DNA of 64,000 nt from SMYC01 sp965197495. Lineage in GTDB: Bacteria > Acidobacteriota > Vicinamibacteria > Marinacidobacterales > SMYC01. The first letter of the stretch is position 1; each line of letters opens with the position of its first letter. Under the pieces are notes generated by a model, which was not told the DNA's origin, searched no databases, and saw only the letters and a list, made by a program, of their open reading frames with translations. The stretch covers positions 6,200,001-6,264,000 of the forward strand of contig OZ240210.1 in assembly GCA_965197495.1 (NCBI GenBank). Direction: 5' to 3'. Position numbers and translations under genes: made by a program. Below, in pieces: positions 7,450 to 16,364 of this stretch.

Positions 7450-9296
7450 GTGTAAGCATGTAATAGTGACAGAACAGTTTATTTTACTGATTTAATCCTG
7501 TATAGTCGGCGCATGTACATCGCCAAGGTGCCGAACCGCAACTCGCCCCCAGCGATTCTCATCCGCGAAAGCTACCGCGAAGGCGGTGCGCCCAAAACGA
7601 GGACCGTCGCCAACATCTCGAAGTGGAAGCCCGCGCGAATTGAAGCTCTTCGCCAGTTGCTGAAGGGCAACGTGGATTTGGGTGAGGCTCAGCAGTTCGA
7701 GATCACCAGAAGCAAGCCTCACGGACATGTTGCGGCCGTGCTGGGAACGCTGCGCAAAGTTGGCCTCGAGCGAATCATCCATAGCCGCCAGCGCCGAGAG
7801 CGTGACCTCGTCGTGGCGATGATTGTGGCGCGAATCGTAGAGCCGGGCTCCAAGTTGGCCACGGCCCGTGGTCTATCGAAACAGACCTTGACTTCGTCAT
7901 TGGGTGAGTGTGTTGGAGTTGAAGACACCAACGAGGATGAGTTGTATGATTCCCTGGATTGGCTTTTGAGCCGCCAAGCAGCCATAGAGAAGAAACTGGC
8001 GAAACGCCATCTGCAGCAGGGCAGCCTGGTTCTCTACGACTTGACGTCGACTTGGGTAGAAGGTCGGTCGTGCCCTCTGGCGAAGCTCGGTTACTCGAGA
8101 GACGGCAAGAAAAACAAGTTGCAGGTCGTGTTCGGCTTACTGTGTGAGCGTGATGGTCGGCCGGTCGGGGTAGAGGTGTTCGAAGGCAACACCGGAGATC
8201 CCGCAACACTGGGGAGCCAAATTCGCAAAGTCCGAGAACGTTTTGAGCTTGACAGTATCGTCTTCGTAGGTGACCGAGGGATGATCACCGAAGCCCGGAT
8301 TCGCGAGGAACTTCGACCGGAGGAAGGTCTCGAGTGGATCAGCTCACTTCGTGCCCCTCAGATTCAGCGACTTGCAAAAGACGGAATGCTGCAGCCTTCT
8401 CTGTTCGATGAACTCGACCTAGCGGAGATCCATCATCCTAGCTTCCCTGGTGAGCGACTCATCGCCTGCCGCAACCCTCTTCTTGCTACCGAGCGGGCGC
8501 GGAAGCGAGAAGAGATGCTTGTGTCGACGGAGTCAAAGCTAGAAGTGATTAGCAAAGCGACGAAGCGAGACCAACGTCCTTTGCGAGGCAAAGATACCAT
8601 CGGCATACGATTGGGTCGAGTGTTCGCTCGGAGCAAGATGGGCAAGCACTTTCGCTACACCATTACGGACGACGGCTTCGACTTCGAGCGCGACAACGAA
8701 AACATCGAGCGTGAGGCGGCCCTCGACGGCATCTATATCATCCGAACAAGCCTCACCGAAGAGGCCATCTCCGCAGACGAAGCTGTCAGGACCTACAAAG
8801 GCTTGGCAGTCGTTGAACGCGCTTTTCGTTGCTGCAAAACCGTGGATTTGAAAGTACGGCCCATCTATCACTACAACGCTGAGCGAGTTCGAGCTCACAT
8901 CTTTCTTTGCATGCTCGCCTACTACGTGGAATGGCACATGCGAAAAGCCCTCGTCCCGATCTTGTTTGACGACGACGACCCTGACGGTGCCCATGCCAAA
9001 CGCTCATCCATCGTCAGCCCAGCAACGCCTTCAGACTCCGCCCAGGCAAAGGCTTCTACCAAGAAGACTCCCGACGGGTTGCCCGTCCACAGTTTCAGAA
9101 CGCTTCTTTCTGATCTTGCTACGGTCACGAAAAATCAGGTCGAAAACGAAGCCCGCGGCCTGTCCTTCGTCAGCATCACTCGCCCCACACCCTTGCAGCA
9201 CAAAGCATTCAACCTGCTCGAAATCAACCCCCGCACGATGTAAGCAGTACACACACCTCTCTTCAAAAACAAAGCCAATGATGCCCACACTTACGC
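7450..9296 (+). mobile_element. IS1634-family insertion sequence (ends approximate)
   Basis: The transposase gene at 7513-9243 is flanked by a short imperfect inverted repeat, GTGTAAGCATG at 7450-7460 and its near complement ending at 9296 (9 of 11 match). No target-site duplication was found at these coordinates, so the exact ends are uncertain. It sits between surE and a DUF4870 gene, and between two proline tRNA genes, without obviously breaking a gene. Confidence 0.6.
7513..9243 (+). CDS. IS1634-family transposase
   Basis: DDE transposase of 576 residues in the IS4 superfamily. The three acidic blocks are visible: YDLTSTWVEG (first Asp), FVGDRGMI (second Asp) and YKGLAVVERAFR (Glu). The YREGGAPKTRTVANISKW opening is typical of IS1634/IS1549-type enzymes. 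The frame is intact, so it may be active. A low-complexity linker near residues 490-525 (rich in Asp, Ser and Ala) precedes the C-terminal part. Confidence 0.93.
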   Translation: MYIAKVPNRNSPPAILIRESYREGGAPKTRTVANISKWKPARIEALRQLLKGNVDLGEAQQFEITRSKPHGHVAAVLGTLRKVGLERIIHSRQRRERDLVVAMIVARIVEPGSKLATARGLSKQTLTSSLGECVGVEDTNEDELYDSLDWLLSRQAAIEKKLAKRHLQQGSLVLYDLTSTWVEGRSCPLAKLGYSRDGKKNKLQVVFGLLCERDGRPVGVEVFEGNTGDPATLGSQIRKVRERFELDSIVFVGDRGMITEARIREELRPEEGLEWISSLRAPQIQRLAKDGMLQPSLFDELDLAEIHHPSFPGERLIACRNPLLATERARKREEMLVSTESKLEVISKATKRDQRPLRGKDTIGIRLGRVFARSKMGKHFRYTITDDGFDFERDNENIEREAALDGIYIIRTSLTEEAISADEAVRTYKGLAVVERAFRCCKTVDLKVRPIYHYNAERVRAHIFLCMLAYYVEWHMRKALVPILFDDDDPDGAHAKRSSIVSPATPSDSAQAKASTKKTPDGLPVHSFRTLLSDLATVTKNQVENEARGLSFVSITRPTPLQHKAFNLLEINPRTM

Positions 9297-9363
9297 TTGT
9301 TCATCCGTGGAAGGTCCGATTAGAATGACCCGTCCCGAAAACCCAACGACGGGGGAGAAAACT

Positions 9364-9741
9364 ATGAGCAAAGCATCTCAACCACCACCACCACCCCAAG
9401 CGGCGAGCTCCGGAACCGCGCAAGTGGGCGGTATGGACGAAAACGTCGCCGGAGCGCTAGCCTATCTCGTGATCGTCGCGATCGTTTGGCTGGTCCTCGA
9501 GCCCTACAACAAGAATCGCTTCGTGCGGTTCCACTCGATCCAGGCGATTGCGCTCGCGGTCGTCTCGACGGGGATCAGCATCGTGTTCGGGATGATTCCG
9601 ATCCTGGGCTGGATCGTGCTTTTCTTCTTACCGTTCGCGATGTTCGTGGTCTGGATCATTTGCGTCGTAAAGGCGTTCCAGCACCAGATGTTCAAGCTCC
9701 CAATCCTCGGAGATTTCGCCGAGAAGCAGGCCAATCAATAA
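9364..9741 (+). CDS. DUF4870 / Tic20-like membrane protein
   Basis: Small membrane protein of 125 residues. After a proline-rich N-terminus (residues 4-12) and a short GMDEN linker, three hydrophobic helices follow: about residues 32-46, 56-76 and 78-102. NRFVRFHSIQAI between the first two is the DUF4870 hallmark. The family is widespread and of unknown role. ATG 9364 is chosen because GGGGGAG lies six bases upstream; an ATG at 9325 has no ribosome site. Confidence 0.85.
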   Translation: MSKASQPPPPPQAASSGTAQVGGMDENVAGALAYLVIVAIVWLVLEPYNKNRFVRFHSIQAIALAVVSTGISIVFGMIPILGWIVLFFLPFAMFVVWIICVVKAFQHQMFKLPILGDFAEKQANQ

Positions 9742-9812
9742 TAGCGCCCTTCATCCGGAGAACCGCTTCTGAGAGCGGCCGTTCCGGTGTAAACTAATCG
9801 TCTTGCCTCGGT

Positions 9813-9886
9813 CGGGGCGTGGCTCAGTTTGGTAGAGCACCTGGTTCGGGATCAGGGGGTCGCAGGTTCAAATCCTGCCGCCCCGA
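9813..9886 (+). tRNA. tRNA-Pro (anticodon CGG)
   Basis: Acceptor stem CGGGGCG pairs with CGCCCCG. The anticodon loop TTCGGGA gives CGG, reading CCG. T-arm GGTTCAAATCC is standard. Unlike the GGG proline tRNA upstream, the gene ends ACTA, so the CCA end is not encoded and must be added enzymatically. Confidence 0.95.
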
Positions 9887-10105
9887 CTAAAAACAAACCC
9901 AGTAAAATCAAATAGTTACAAGGGTCACACGGCGTTCTGAAAGGGAGGGTTGTCACTTTTTGCCGATTTGGTGAACCCTCGGGTGAATGGTAAAGCCGGT
10001 TGTGAGAATTTGGGGGAAAACCACAGGAAACACTACGAATCACCATAACTTATTGCAATATTAAGACTTATGTCTATTCTGTGCTATGGTTGGGCTGCTT
10101 TGAGC

Positions 10106-10910
10106 GGTACTGTCAAGTTGAGGCCATGTCTGGCAAACTTGGCCGATGAAAAGCGACACGCCGAGCTACCGTGGATACCGATTTCCGCCCGAGATCATCA
10201 GCCACGCGGTCTGGCTCTACCATCGATTCTGTGTGAGCTTTCGGGACGCGGAGGATTTGCTGGCGCAGCGCGGCATCACGGTTTCCTACGAAGCGATCCG
10301 GCTTTGGTGCCTCAAGTTCGGTCCAGAGTACGCTCGCGGGCTGAAGCGTCGACAGGGCCGTCTCGGTGACACGTGGCACTTGGACGAGGTCTTCATCACG
10401 ATCCAAGGCGAACGCCAATACCTCTGGCGTGCGGTGGATCAAGATGGTGATGTGATCGATATCCTCGTCCAGCCTCGCCGTGACCGGAAAGCCGCCAAAC
10501 GCTTCTTCCGCAAGCTATTGAAGGGGCAAGGTCGCGTGCCTCGGCGGCTGGTCACCGACAAGCTGAGAAGCTATCCGGCGGCGCTTCGCAGCGTCATGCC
10601 ATCGGTAATCCATAGCACCAAGCAGTACGAGAATAATCGCGCCGAAGTTTCGCACCAGCCGACGCGGCAACGTGAGCGGCAAATGCGAAAGTTCAAATCT
10701 CCAGGTCAAGCGCAGCGATTCTTGTCCGTGCATGGACTCGTCCAAAACCTCTTCCGCGTCGGGCGCCAACTGTTGCAGGCTCGCCATCACCGAGAGCTAC
10801 GGGGTCGCTCGTTCCTCGCCTGGGACGCCGTCACGTGCCCCGCGTGACTCGAACGGAGACGTCACACCGGCGGCGCCGGCTTGCTCGCGCAACGTCAACT
10901 TGACAGTGCC
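10106..10910 (+). mobile_element. IS6-family insertion sequence
   Basis: The element is bounded by an 18-bp inverted repeat with 16 matches, GGTACTGTCAAGTTGAGG at 10106-10123 and its complement ending at 10910. Its 805-bp length and single transposase gene are typical of IS6. The flanking eight bases differ (CTTTGAGC and GCGCGGTC), so there is no target duplication; IS6 elements often lose it through cointegrate resolution or adjacent deletion. Confidence 0.88.
10146..10847 (+). CDS. IS6-family transposase
   Basis: Transposase of 233 residues with the IS6 DDE pattern: HLDEVFITI (first Asp), VTDKLRSY (second Asp) and NNRAEVSHQPTRQRERQMR (Glu region, the most conserved block of the family). 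The N-terminal RFPPEIISHAVWLYHRF is the usual helix-turn-helix. The frame is intact and fills the element between its inverted repeats. Confidence 0.94.
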   Translation: MKSDTPSYRGYRFPPEIISHAVWLYHRFCVSFRDAEDLLAQRGITVSYEAIRLWCLKFGPEYARGLKRRQGRLGDTWHLDEVFITIQGERQYLWRAVDQDGDVIDILVQPRRDRKAAKRFFRKLLKGQGRVPRRLVTDKLRSYPAALRSVMPSVIHSTKQYENNRAEVSHQPTRQRERQMRKFKSPGQAQRFLSVHGLVQNLFRVGRQLLQARHHRELRGRSFLAWDAVTCPA

Positions 10911-11070
10911 GCGCGGTCCTCCGCGGCACTACGTGGCGCCCCCGCGTCCGCTATGCCCGCCAATCGTAGGAGCGCCTGCCGCGCCGGCTCGTAGCTCGGC
11001 GCGTAGCGCAACGCCGTACGGTATTCCTCGATGGCCGCCTCGAGATCTCCTTGTCGCTCGTAGATAACCG
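10911..11070 (-). pseudogene. Remnant of a TPR-repeat gene
   Basis: On the minus strand, between the IS6 right end and the start of the IS3-like element, one frame reads ERQGDLEAAIEEYRTALRYA followed by PSYEPARQALLRLAGI. This is a canonical TPR repeat (pattern W/Y-x2-L-G-x3-A-x3-Y). No start codon or upstream part remains. The gene was evidently cut by IS6 on one side and the IS3-like element on the other. Confidence 0.6.
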
Positions 11071-11076
11071 TGCTGC

Positions 11077-12033
11077 TCACACGGACATCATGCAGATTTC
11101 CGAGCAGATCATCGACGAGCCCCTGTTCTGGCGACACTCCAGACAATAGTGGCCAGCGCGCGAAGAGTCGCAGCGATGACAACTCGAGGCTCGATTCGCC
11201 GCGCGCCTGACGCGCTGCGCTGTCTTGCTTTGCTCGGAGAGGCACTCTCGCAGATCCTCCTCCCGGCCGAAGTAGACCTCGTCTGGTGTACGAGCTCCGA
11301 GAACGGCGCGTGGGATCTTTTCATTGTGCTCACGGATGTAGAACGCGACGAGACGCCGCACCGCCGCCGTAGTGTCGAGCGTGTTCAGGAAGAGCCACGC
11401 GTGCTTCAATTGTCGCCAGAACGCTTCGATCAGGGAGTTCGAGGAGATGATATCGATCTGTGCGAGCACCCTTCTCAGTGAACTTGAATCCTTGAGAAGC
11501 TGATCGACCTCGCCAAAGTTCTCCGAGCCGCCGTCGCTGACGACAAGTACGTTCGCGTTCGCGGACTCGTCTGGAAGGCCCTTTGACGCCTCGATGAGGA
11601 GCTCCCGGGTGGTGGCCGAGCTCAGCATGTCGCTCACCCGCCAGGCAAGAATCGTTCGGCTGAAATTGTCGATGATCGCCTGTAGATAGATTCGGATGCC
11701 GGTCGTCAGCCGGATCACGGTCGCGTCGATTTGCCAGTACTCGTTGGGGCGCGTCGCTCTGAGGCCTTCCTTGGGCTTTGCCGGATGCACCCGTCTTCGG
11801 GGGCGTTTCCACCCGCGCTCCCTGATCATCTTGTACCAGGTGCTTAAGGACGCGAAGAGCTTGCCAAGCCGCTGCGAGTAAAGCGCCAGGTTCTGGACGG
11901 CGACGTGGCGATAGCTCTCGGACTCGACGAAATCCCGCATCGTGGAGACTTCGTCGCGCGTGAGCTGGCTGAGAAAGGACTTCGGACAGCTCGGTTGATC
12001 GTCGGTCCGCAGCCCTCCTTCTTGCGCCTCCAC
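11077..12033 (-). CDS. IS3-like transposase, OrfB (integrase core)
   Basis: Second part of a split transposase. The rve/DDE core shows YWQIDATV (Asp), VVSDGGSENFG (Asp) and NSLIEAFWRQLKHAWLF (Glu), then VAFYIREHNEKIPRAVLGARTPDEVYFG, a C-terminal pattern shared by a widespread unclassified IS3-related group. It overlaps orfA in the -1 frame over 11844-12033. Its listed start is only the first possible codon; the working protein probably arises by frameshift from orfA near 12020. Confidence 0.8.
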   Translation of the reverse strand: MEAQEGGLRTDDQPSCPKSFLSQLTRDEVSTMRDFVESESYRHVAVQNLALYSQRLGKLFASLSTWYKMIRERGWKRPRRRVHPAKPKEGLRATRPNEYWQIDATVIRLTTGIRIYLQAIIDNFSRTILAWRVSDMLSSATTRELLIEASKGLPDESANANVLVVSDGGSENFGEVDQLLKDSSSLRRVLAQIDIISSNSLIEAFWRQLKHAWLFLNTLDTTAAVRRLVAFYIREHNEKIPRAVLGARTPDEVYFGREEDLRECLSEQSKTAQRVRRAANRASSCHRCDSSRAGHYCLECRQNRGSSMICSEICMMSV

Positions 12034-12443
12034 GCGTGATAACGCGCCGTCGAGATGCCCTCGATCTCTAGCGTGGTGCGCAACGACAGCAGACCGCTCG
12101 CGGACGCGATCGCCTGAAGCACCGCGGATTTGGTCCGTCCATCAGGAACGCGATCGGCGTCGAGCTTGCCTCCGCGGAGGTTCAGAAGCCTCACCAGCAA
12201 TCCGATGATAGCTGCCTGCGCTTTGCTCCGCTGTCGTAGTCTGTCGACCTGCTCCAGGAGCTCGTAGACCTCCAGCTCAACGTCGACCGCAGCTACCACG
12301 GGCCGCACCTCGCCACGCGCCCAGGTGCGTCTGGTCGATGCCGGGATCGGAACGTTCCGGAACAGATACGCGTTACCCGTCGCGGCGATGGCATCGCGCA
12401 GCCTATGGTCGTAGCTCCGCCGAACTCGGTGCGTCCCTTTCAT
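11844..12443 (-). CDS. IS3-like transposase, OrfA (N-terminal part)
   Basis: N-terminal part of the same transposase. Residues from MKGTHRVRRSYDH include an acidic helical region (ELEVYELLEQVDRLRQRSKA) and a helix-turn-helix ending at ISTARYHAWRRKKEGC. After RRKK the continuation that matches the family (EGGLRTDDQPSCPKSFLSQL) is in the -1 frame, so the coding sequence moves to orfB around 12015-12030. The sequence CAAGAAG at the crossover could act as a slippery site; a one-base mutation is the alternative. ATG 12443 is preferred over 12479. Confidence 0.65.
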   Translation of the reverse strand: MKGTHRVRRSYDHRLRDAIAATGNAYLFRNVPIPASTRRTWARGEVRPVVAAVDVELEVYELLEQVDRLRQRSKAQAAIIGLLVRLLNLRGGKLDADRVPDGRTKSAVLQAIASASGLLSLRTTLEIEGISTARYHAWRRKKEGCGPTINRAVRSPFSASSRATKSPRCGISSSPRAIATSPSRTWRFTRSGLASSSRP

Positions 12444-12479
12444 GCGCCAAGCATGGCAGGCAACACCGCACACGGCCAC

Positions 12480-13610
12480 CCGGTCATGCAGTGAACTTCA
12501 GTGTTTGCAGGCGCCGCGTCGAATGTTCGCTCTGTGATCTCCACAATGATTGTGTGAACAGCACGGCTTCAAATCGAACGACGATTAACCTTCCTCTCTG
12601 CTGTTGCCTCTTCTCGACCTTTTCTCTTGCGATGTTGTTGATTAGCGACAATCGATAGACGAAACTCCCTTCGCAGTTGCTCGAGAGTCGGCCAAACGTT
12701 ACAGAAGTTAGCGTCTCCAGCCGCAAACGACAGAAAACATGGAAGAGTAGCCAACCGATTCCGGCGTAAGTCGCTGAAAAAAGGTTGACCGTTTCACCGT
12801 TTCCACCGATTCTTGGATCAACTTTGGATCAACTTTCAACCTTATAACCAGAAACGCGGTACCCACAAGATCCAACATTTTTTCTTCTGGCGGGAGGTTT
12901 CCTAACCTCTTTTTCGTCTATATCAGCAAGAGCTGATGTCTTGAAGTTCTGAAGACCTTCATGAAGGACGGACGAACTTCGAGCTAGGCAGGTAGGACGA
13001 ATTGATACGGCTGGATAGAGAGTAGCCTTACTCCCTCGCCGAGCCCTCCCCAACCCAAAAATCCCCTTTCCCCCACCGTCGTATCTACCGCCATCGCACC
13101 AGCTGTAGCCGGTAGCCGTAGCAACCGAGTTACCTAGAATCTTCGTCAACCTTCTACAATAGAAGCAGAGTGTAATAGTTACTACGCCAGCACCTGGCCG
13201 CTGGACTGCTTCTGTGATGTTCCGAAACCATTTTTGTAATCCCTGCAAAAAAACCAGGCCCCGGCTAAAAGAGCCAATTTAGAGAGGGTGAAAATCTAGA
13301 TCGCAAATATGGCGGTGATGCTGGCGCTCCCGAGCGCCTTTCTCCGCAACCCCCCTCAATTCAATAGGTTATAGAATCCTACTAAGTCCTTAACTATCAA
13401 TAGGTTAACTCCTACTCCCGGGTCCTATTGTACGAGCCCCTGGCCGTGACGTAGAGCCGCTGGCCGAGCATTGGTATAGTAGGGTGTCCTCGGGCGATAA
13501 CAAAACGGTTTCGACGTGAATCTCTGGGAGGGAAGAATGAAACAAATACTGATGTTATGTAACAGCACTCGTTCCGATGGAGCGTTTACCCCGCAGCGAA
13601 GGATTCGCCC
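12480..13610. other. 1.1 kb non-coding, relatively AT-rich region
   Basis: No frame here has coding character; the longest minus-strand frames (12484-12726, 12829-13248) have no recognisable motif. Visible features are a tandem repeat of TTGGATCAACT at about 12814-12835 and two copies of TCAATAGGTTA followed by CCTACT (near 13361 and 13397, period 36). It separates the IS cluster from the peptidase gene and may hold degenerate IS ends. Confidence 0.6.
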
Positions 13611-15860
13611 ATGACTAGACGACTCGTGTCTATCCTGTGCCTCCTGGCGTTTTCCGCTCTCGCGTCCGCCGCGCCGAAGCGCTCGCTGACGCTCGAGGAC
13701 ATCTTCGGACCAGACGCTGACTGGGACGGTGTGTCTCTACAGAGCCTACAGTGGGAAGCCGACGGATCTGCGTTCCTCTACGTGGACGCCGATCCGGACG
13801 GCAAAACCAAGAACATCTACCGGGAAAACGTCGACGACGGCGAGCGCACCGTCGTGGTCGATGGCAAGTCCCTGGTGCTCGGCCCGGGCCGTGCGCCCAT
13901 CCCGTTCACGGATTACCAGGCGAGCGAGGACGGCCTGTTTTTCGTGCTTGCCGGACCGCGGAGCCAGGCGGACTTTCGCGGCTCCCCGCCCCCCGACCGG
14001 AGCTACTACCTCTACGACACCGTGACTCGCGCCCTCAGGCCGTTGTCAGGCATCGCCGGCGCTCAGCAGTACGCCAAGCTGGCGCCCGACGGCACCAGGA
14101 TCGGCTTCGTCCGGGGCGGCAACCTCTTCGTGGTCGACCGGGCGTCAGGCACCGAGACCCAGCTCACCTTCGACGGGAACGATGACATCCTGAACGGCGT
14201 GAACAAGGGCTTGGGGGCGGATGGCTGGCGCTGGTCGCCCGACGGCAAGCGGATCCTGTTCGTACGCGTGGACCAGAGCGCGGTAGGCACCGTTCCCCTC
14301 ATCGACTTCCTGACGCCGTACCCGAAGGTGCACTGGAAGAAGTATCCGAAGGCAGGGGATACGAATTGGAAGCTGCGCGTCGGCGTCCTTCACCTCGAGT
14401 CGGGCCAGACGAGCTGGCTGCAGCTCGGCCCGGACACGGACGTCTACTTCCCGCGGCTGAAATGGACGAGCAACCCGGCGGTGGTAGCGGTCCAACGTCT
14501 CAACCGGCAGCAGAACAAGCTCGAGCTGCTCTTTGCCGACGTGACCACCGGCGCATCGCGGGTGATCCTGACGGAGACCGACCCGTACTGGGTGCGAATC
14601 GACAATGACCTGACGTTCCTCACGAACTCCGACCGTTTCATCTGGACGTCGCAGCGGAGCGGGTATAAACACGCCTACCTGTACGACTACGATGGCCGCT
14701 TACTGAACCAGATCACGAGTGGCGAGTGGGAGATTAACGCTGCACGATCGCGCCACGCAGTGCTCGGGGTTGACGAGGCGGATGGCTGGCTGTACTTCGA
14801 CGGCAAGAAAGACGGGGTCATCGAGCAGCACGTCTACCGCGTGAGGCTCGACGGCCAGGAGCTCCAGCGCTTGAGCAGAAAGCCAGGGTGGCATGCGGCG
14901 TCCGTCTCACCCGATGCCAACCATTTCGTGAACACCTTCTCCGATGTGAACACACCGCCACAGATCAGCATGCACCGATCGGATGGCGGCTTGGTGCGCT
15001 GGGTGAGGAGGGGTGAGATGCCCGGCTTGGCAGATTTCGAGCTGGTGAAGCCAGAGTTCCTGACGGTGCGGACCAGCGACGGGGTGGATTTGAACGCCGT
15101 CATGATCAAGCCGGCCGGTTTCAACCTGAAAGAGAAGTATCCGGTCATCTTTTACGCTTACGGTGGCGTGAGCTCTCAGACGGTGGTCAACCGGTGGGGC
15201 GGCGATCTCGCCTCGTGGTTCCCGAGTCGAGCGAGACGATGGCTATGGCACCAGTTGATGACTCAGAAGGGCTACATCGTGTTCACGATCGACAATCGTG
15301 GCACAGGCGGGCGCGGGAAGGCTTTCGAGAACTTCATGTACCAGAACCTCGGCACTTGGCCGCTGCGCGATCACATCGAAGGAGCGAAATACCTGGCCCG
15401 CCTGCCCTACACGGACCCATCGCGGATCGGCATCTGGGGCAGGAGCGCTGGCGGATACCTCACGTGTCTGGCCCTGACCGAAGGCTCGGACTACTTCACG
15501 GTCGGGGTGTCGCAGGCACCGGTCACGAACTATCTATTCCATTCGAGCTCCTGGTCCGAGCGGTACATGGGCCTGCCGAAGGAAAACATGGCCGCTTACA
15601 ACAAGGAGGCGGTCGTCACCTACGCGCCCAAGCTCAAGGGCCACCTTTTGCTGGTGCACGGGATTGCGGACGACAACGTACAGTTGCAGAACACCGTTGA
15701 GGTGGCTGAGGCGTTCCAGGCGGCCAACAAGCAGTTCGATCTAATGCTCTACCACGGGCGCAACCATTCGCTGCAAGGCGGCAATACCCAACTCCATTTG
15801 TTCACGCTGATGACCGAGTACTTCCTCCGTCATCTGCCGCCGAGCGTTCCCGAAACGTAG
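13611..15860 (+). CDS. S9 family (DPP4-like) exported peptidase
   Basis: Exported serine peptidase of 749 residues. A signal peptide (MTRRLVSILCLLAFSALASA) is followed by a beta-propeller built from repeats such as WRWSPDGKRILFV, then an alpha/beta-hydrolase domain from about residue 490. The catalytic triad is Ser612 in GRSAGG, Asp687 in GIADDN and His719 in RNHSL; the 75 and 32 residue spacings fit DPP IV. The DWVYEEE-type double-Glu motif that holds the substrate N-terminus is absent near residues 190-205. It therefore probably cleaves dipeptides or oligopeptides in the periplasm with altered specificity. AAGGA lies nine bases before the ATG. Confidence 0.92.
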   Translation: MTRRLVSILCLLAFSALASAAPKRSLTLEDIFGPDADWDGVSLQSLQWEADGSAFLYVDADPDGKTKNIYRENVDDGERTVVVDGKSLVLGPGRAPIPFTDYQASEDGLFFVLAGPRSQADFRGSPPPDRSYYLYDTVTRALRPLSGIAGAQQYAKLAPDGTRIGFVRGGNLFVVDRASGTETQLTFDGNDDILNGVNKGLGADGWRWSPDGKRILFVRVDQSAVGTVPLIDFLTPYPKVHWKKYPKAGDTNWKLRVGVLHLESGQTSWLQLGPDTDVYFPRLKWTSNPAVVAVQRLNRQQNKLELLFADVTTGASRVILTETDPYWVRIDNDLTFLTNSDRFIWTSQRSGYKHAYLYDYDGRLLNQITSGEWEINAARSRHAVLGVDEADGWLYFDGKKDGVIEQHVYRVRLDGQELQRLSRKPGWHAASVSPDANHFVNTFSDVNTPPQISMHRSDGGLVRWVRRGEMPGLADFELVKPEFLTVRTSDGVDLNAVMIKPAGFNLKEKYPVIFYAYGGVSSQTVVNRWGGDLASWFPSRARRWLWHQLMTQKGYIVFTIDNRGTGGRGKAFENFMYQNLGTWPLRDHIEGAKYLARLPYTDPSRIGIWGRSAGGYLTCLALTEGSDYFTVGVSQAPVTNYLFHSSSWSERYMGLPKENMAAYNKEAVVTYAPKLKGHLLLVHGIADDNVQLQNTVEVAEAFQAANKQFDLMLYHGRNHSLQGGNTQLHLFTLMTEYFLRHLPPSVPET

Positions 15861-16364
15861 AGGACGCCGACGCTGCCTGCGGCGCCCGGGCGCTGAAAAT
15901 CCAGCGTTCCGACGCTCGCGCCGCCGCATCACTTCTGAAACAGCCGTTGGCCGAAGTGGGACAGGTCCGCTCGACACACCTCCCCTTTCCCCTTCAACAC
16001 CGCATAGCTCAGAACGATAGTAGTTTCCTTCCTTTCTAGCCTTTTTTCCGTCGCCAACACTACCTCCAGTTGGGTAACTCCGCTTATCCTAGAGATGTAG
16101 GAGGAGATCGACTGTTGATATGCCGAAGATGAAGCACGGATTGAAAGCACTTCAAGGAAGAGTGAGAGCTAGAGGAATTGAAGACGCTGTAGATCGTCGC
16201 TCCAGCGGTTACCGCTCGATGGCTGCTTTTAGAGACTGCAAGGGTTGTCCCTCTTCAATATCCGTCCGCGTTTGAAATCAGGGACTTACGCGCCCTCCTT
16301 GCCGCGGTCACAGGGAGAGCTCCCGCTTGAGATCAGGGAGCGGAAAAGGGCAAACTCCGCCGCC
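15861..16364. other. Intergenic region before an integrase-core transposase
   Basis: Nothing conserved is seen in these 500 bases. A 51-codon plus-strand frame (ATG at 16120, with GAGGAGA upstream) has no recognisable motif. The region probably includes the left end of the transposable element whose transposase starts at 16365, but no inverted repeat could be matched. Confidence 0.45.

Noticed and set aside
12829..13248. 139-codon minus-strand frame
   Set aside because: No motif, composition unlike neighbouring genes, no ribosome site.
16120..16275. 51-codon frame MPKMKHGLKALQGRVRARGI...
   Set aside because: It has a plausible ribosome site, but no family could be recognised and it lies in transposon flank; noted within the intergenic entry only.
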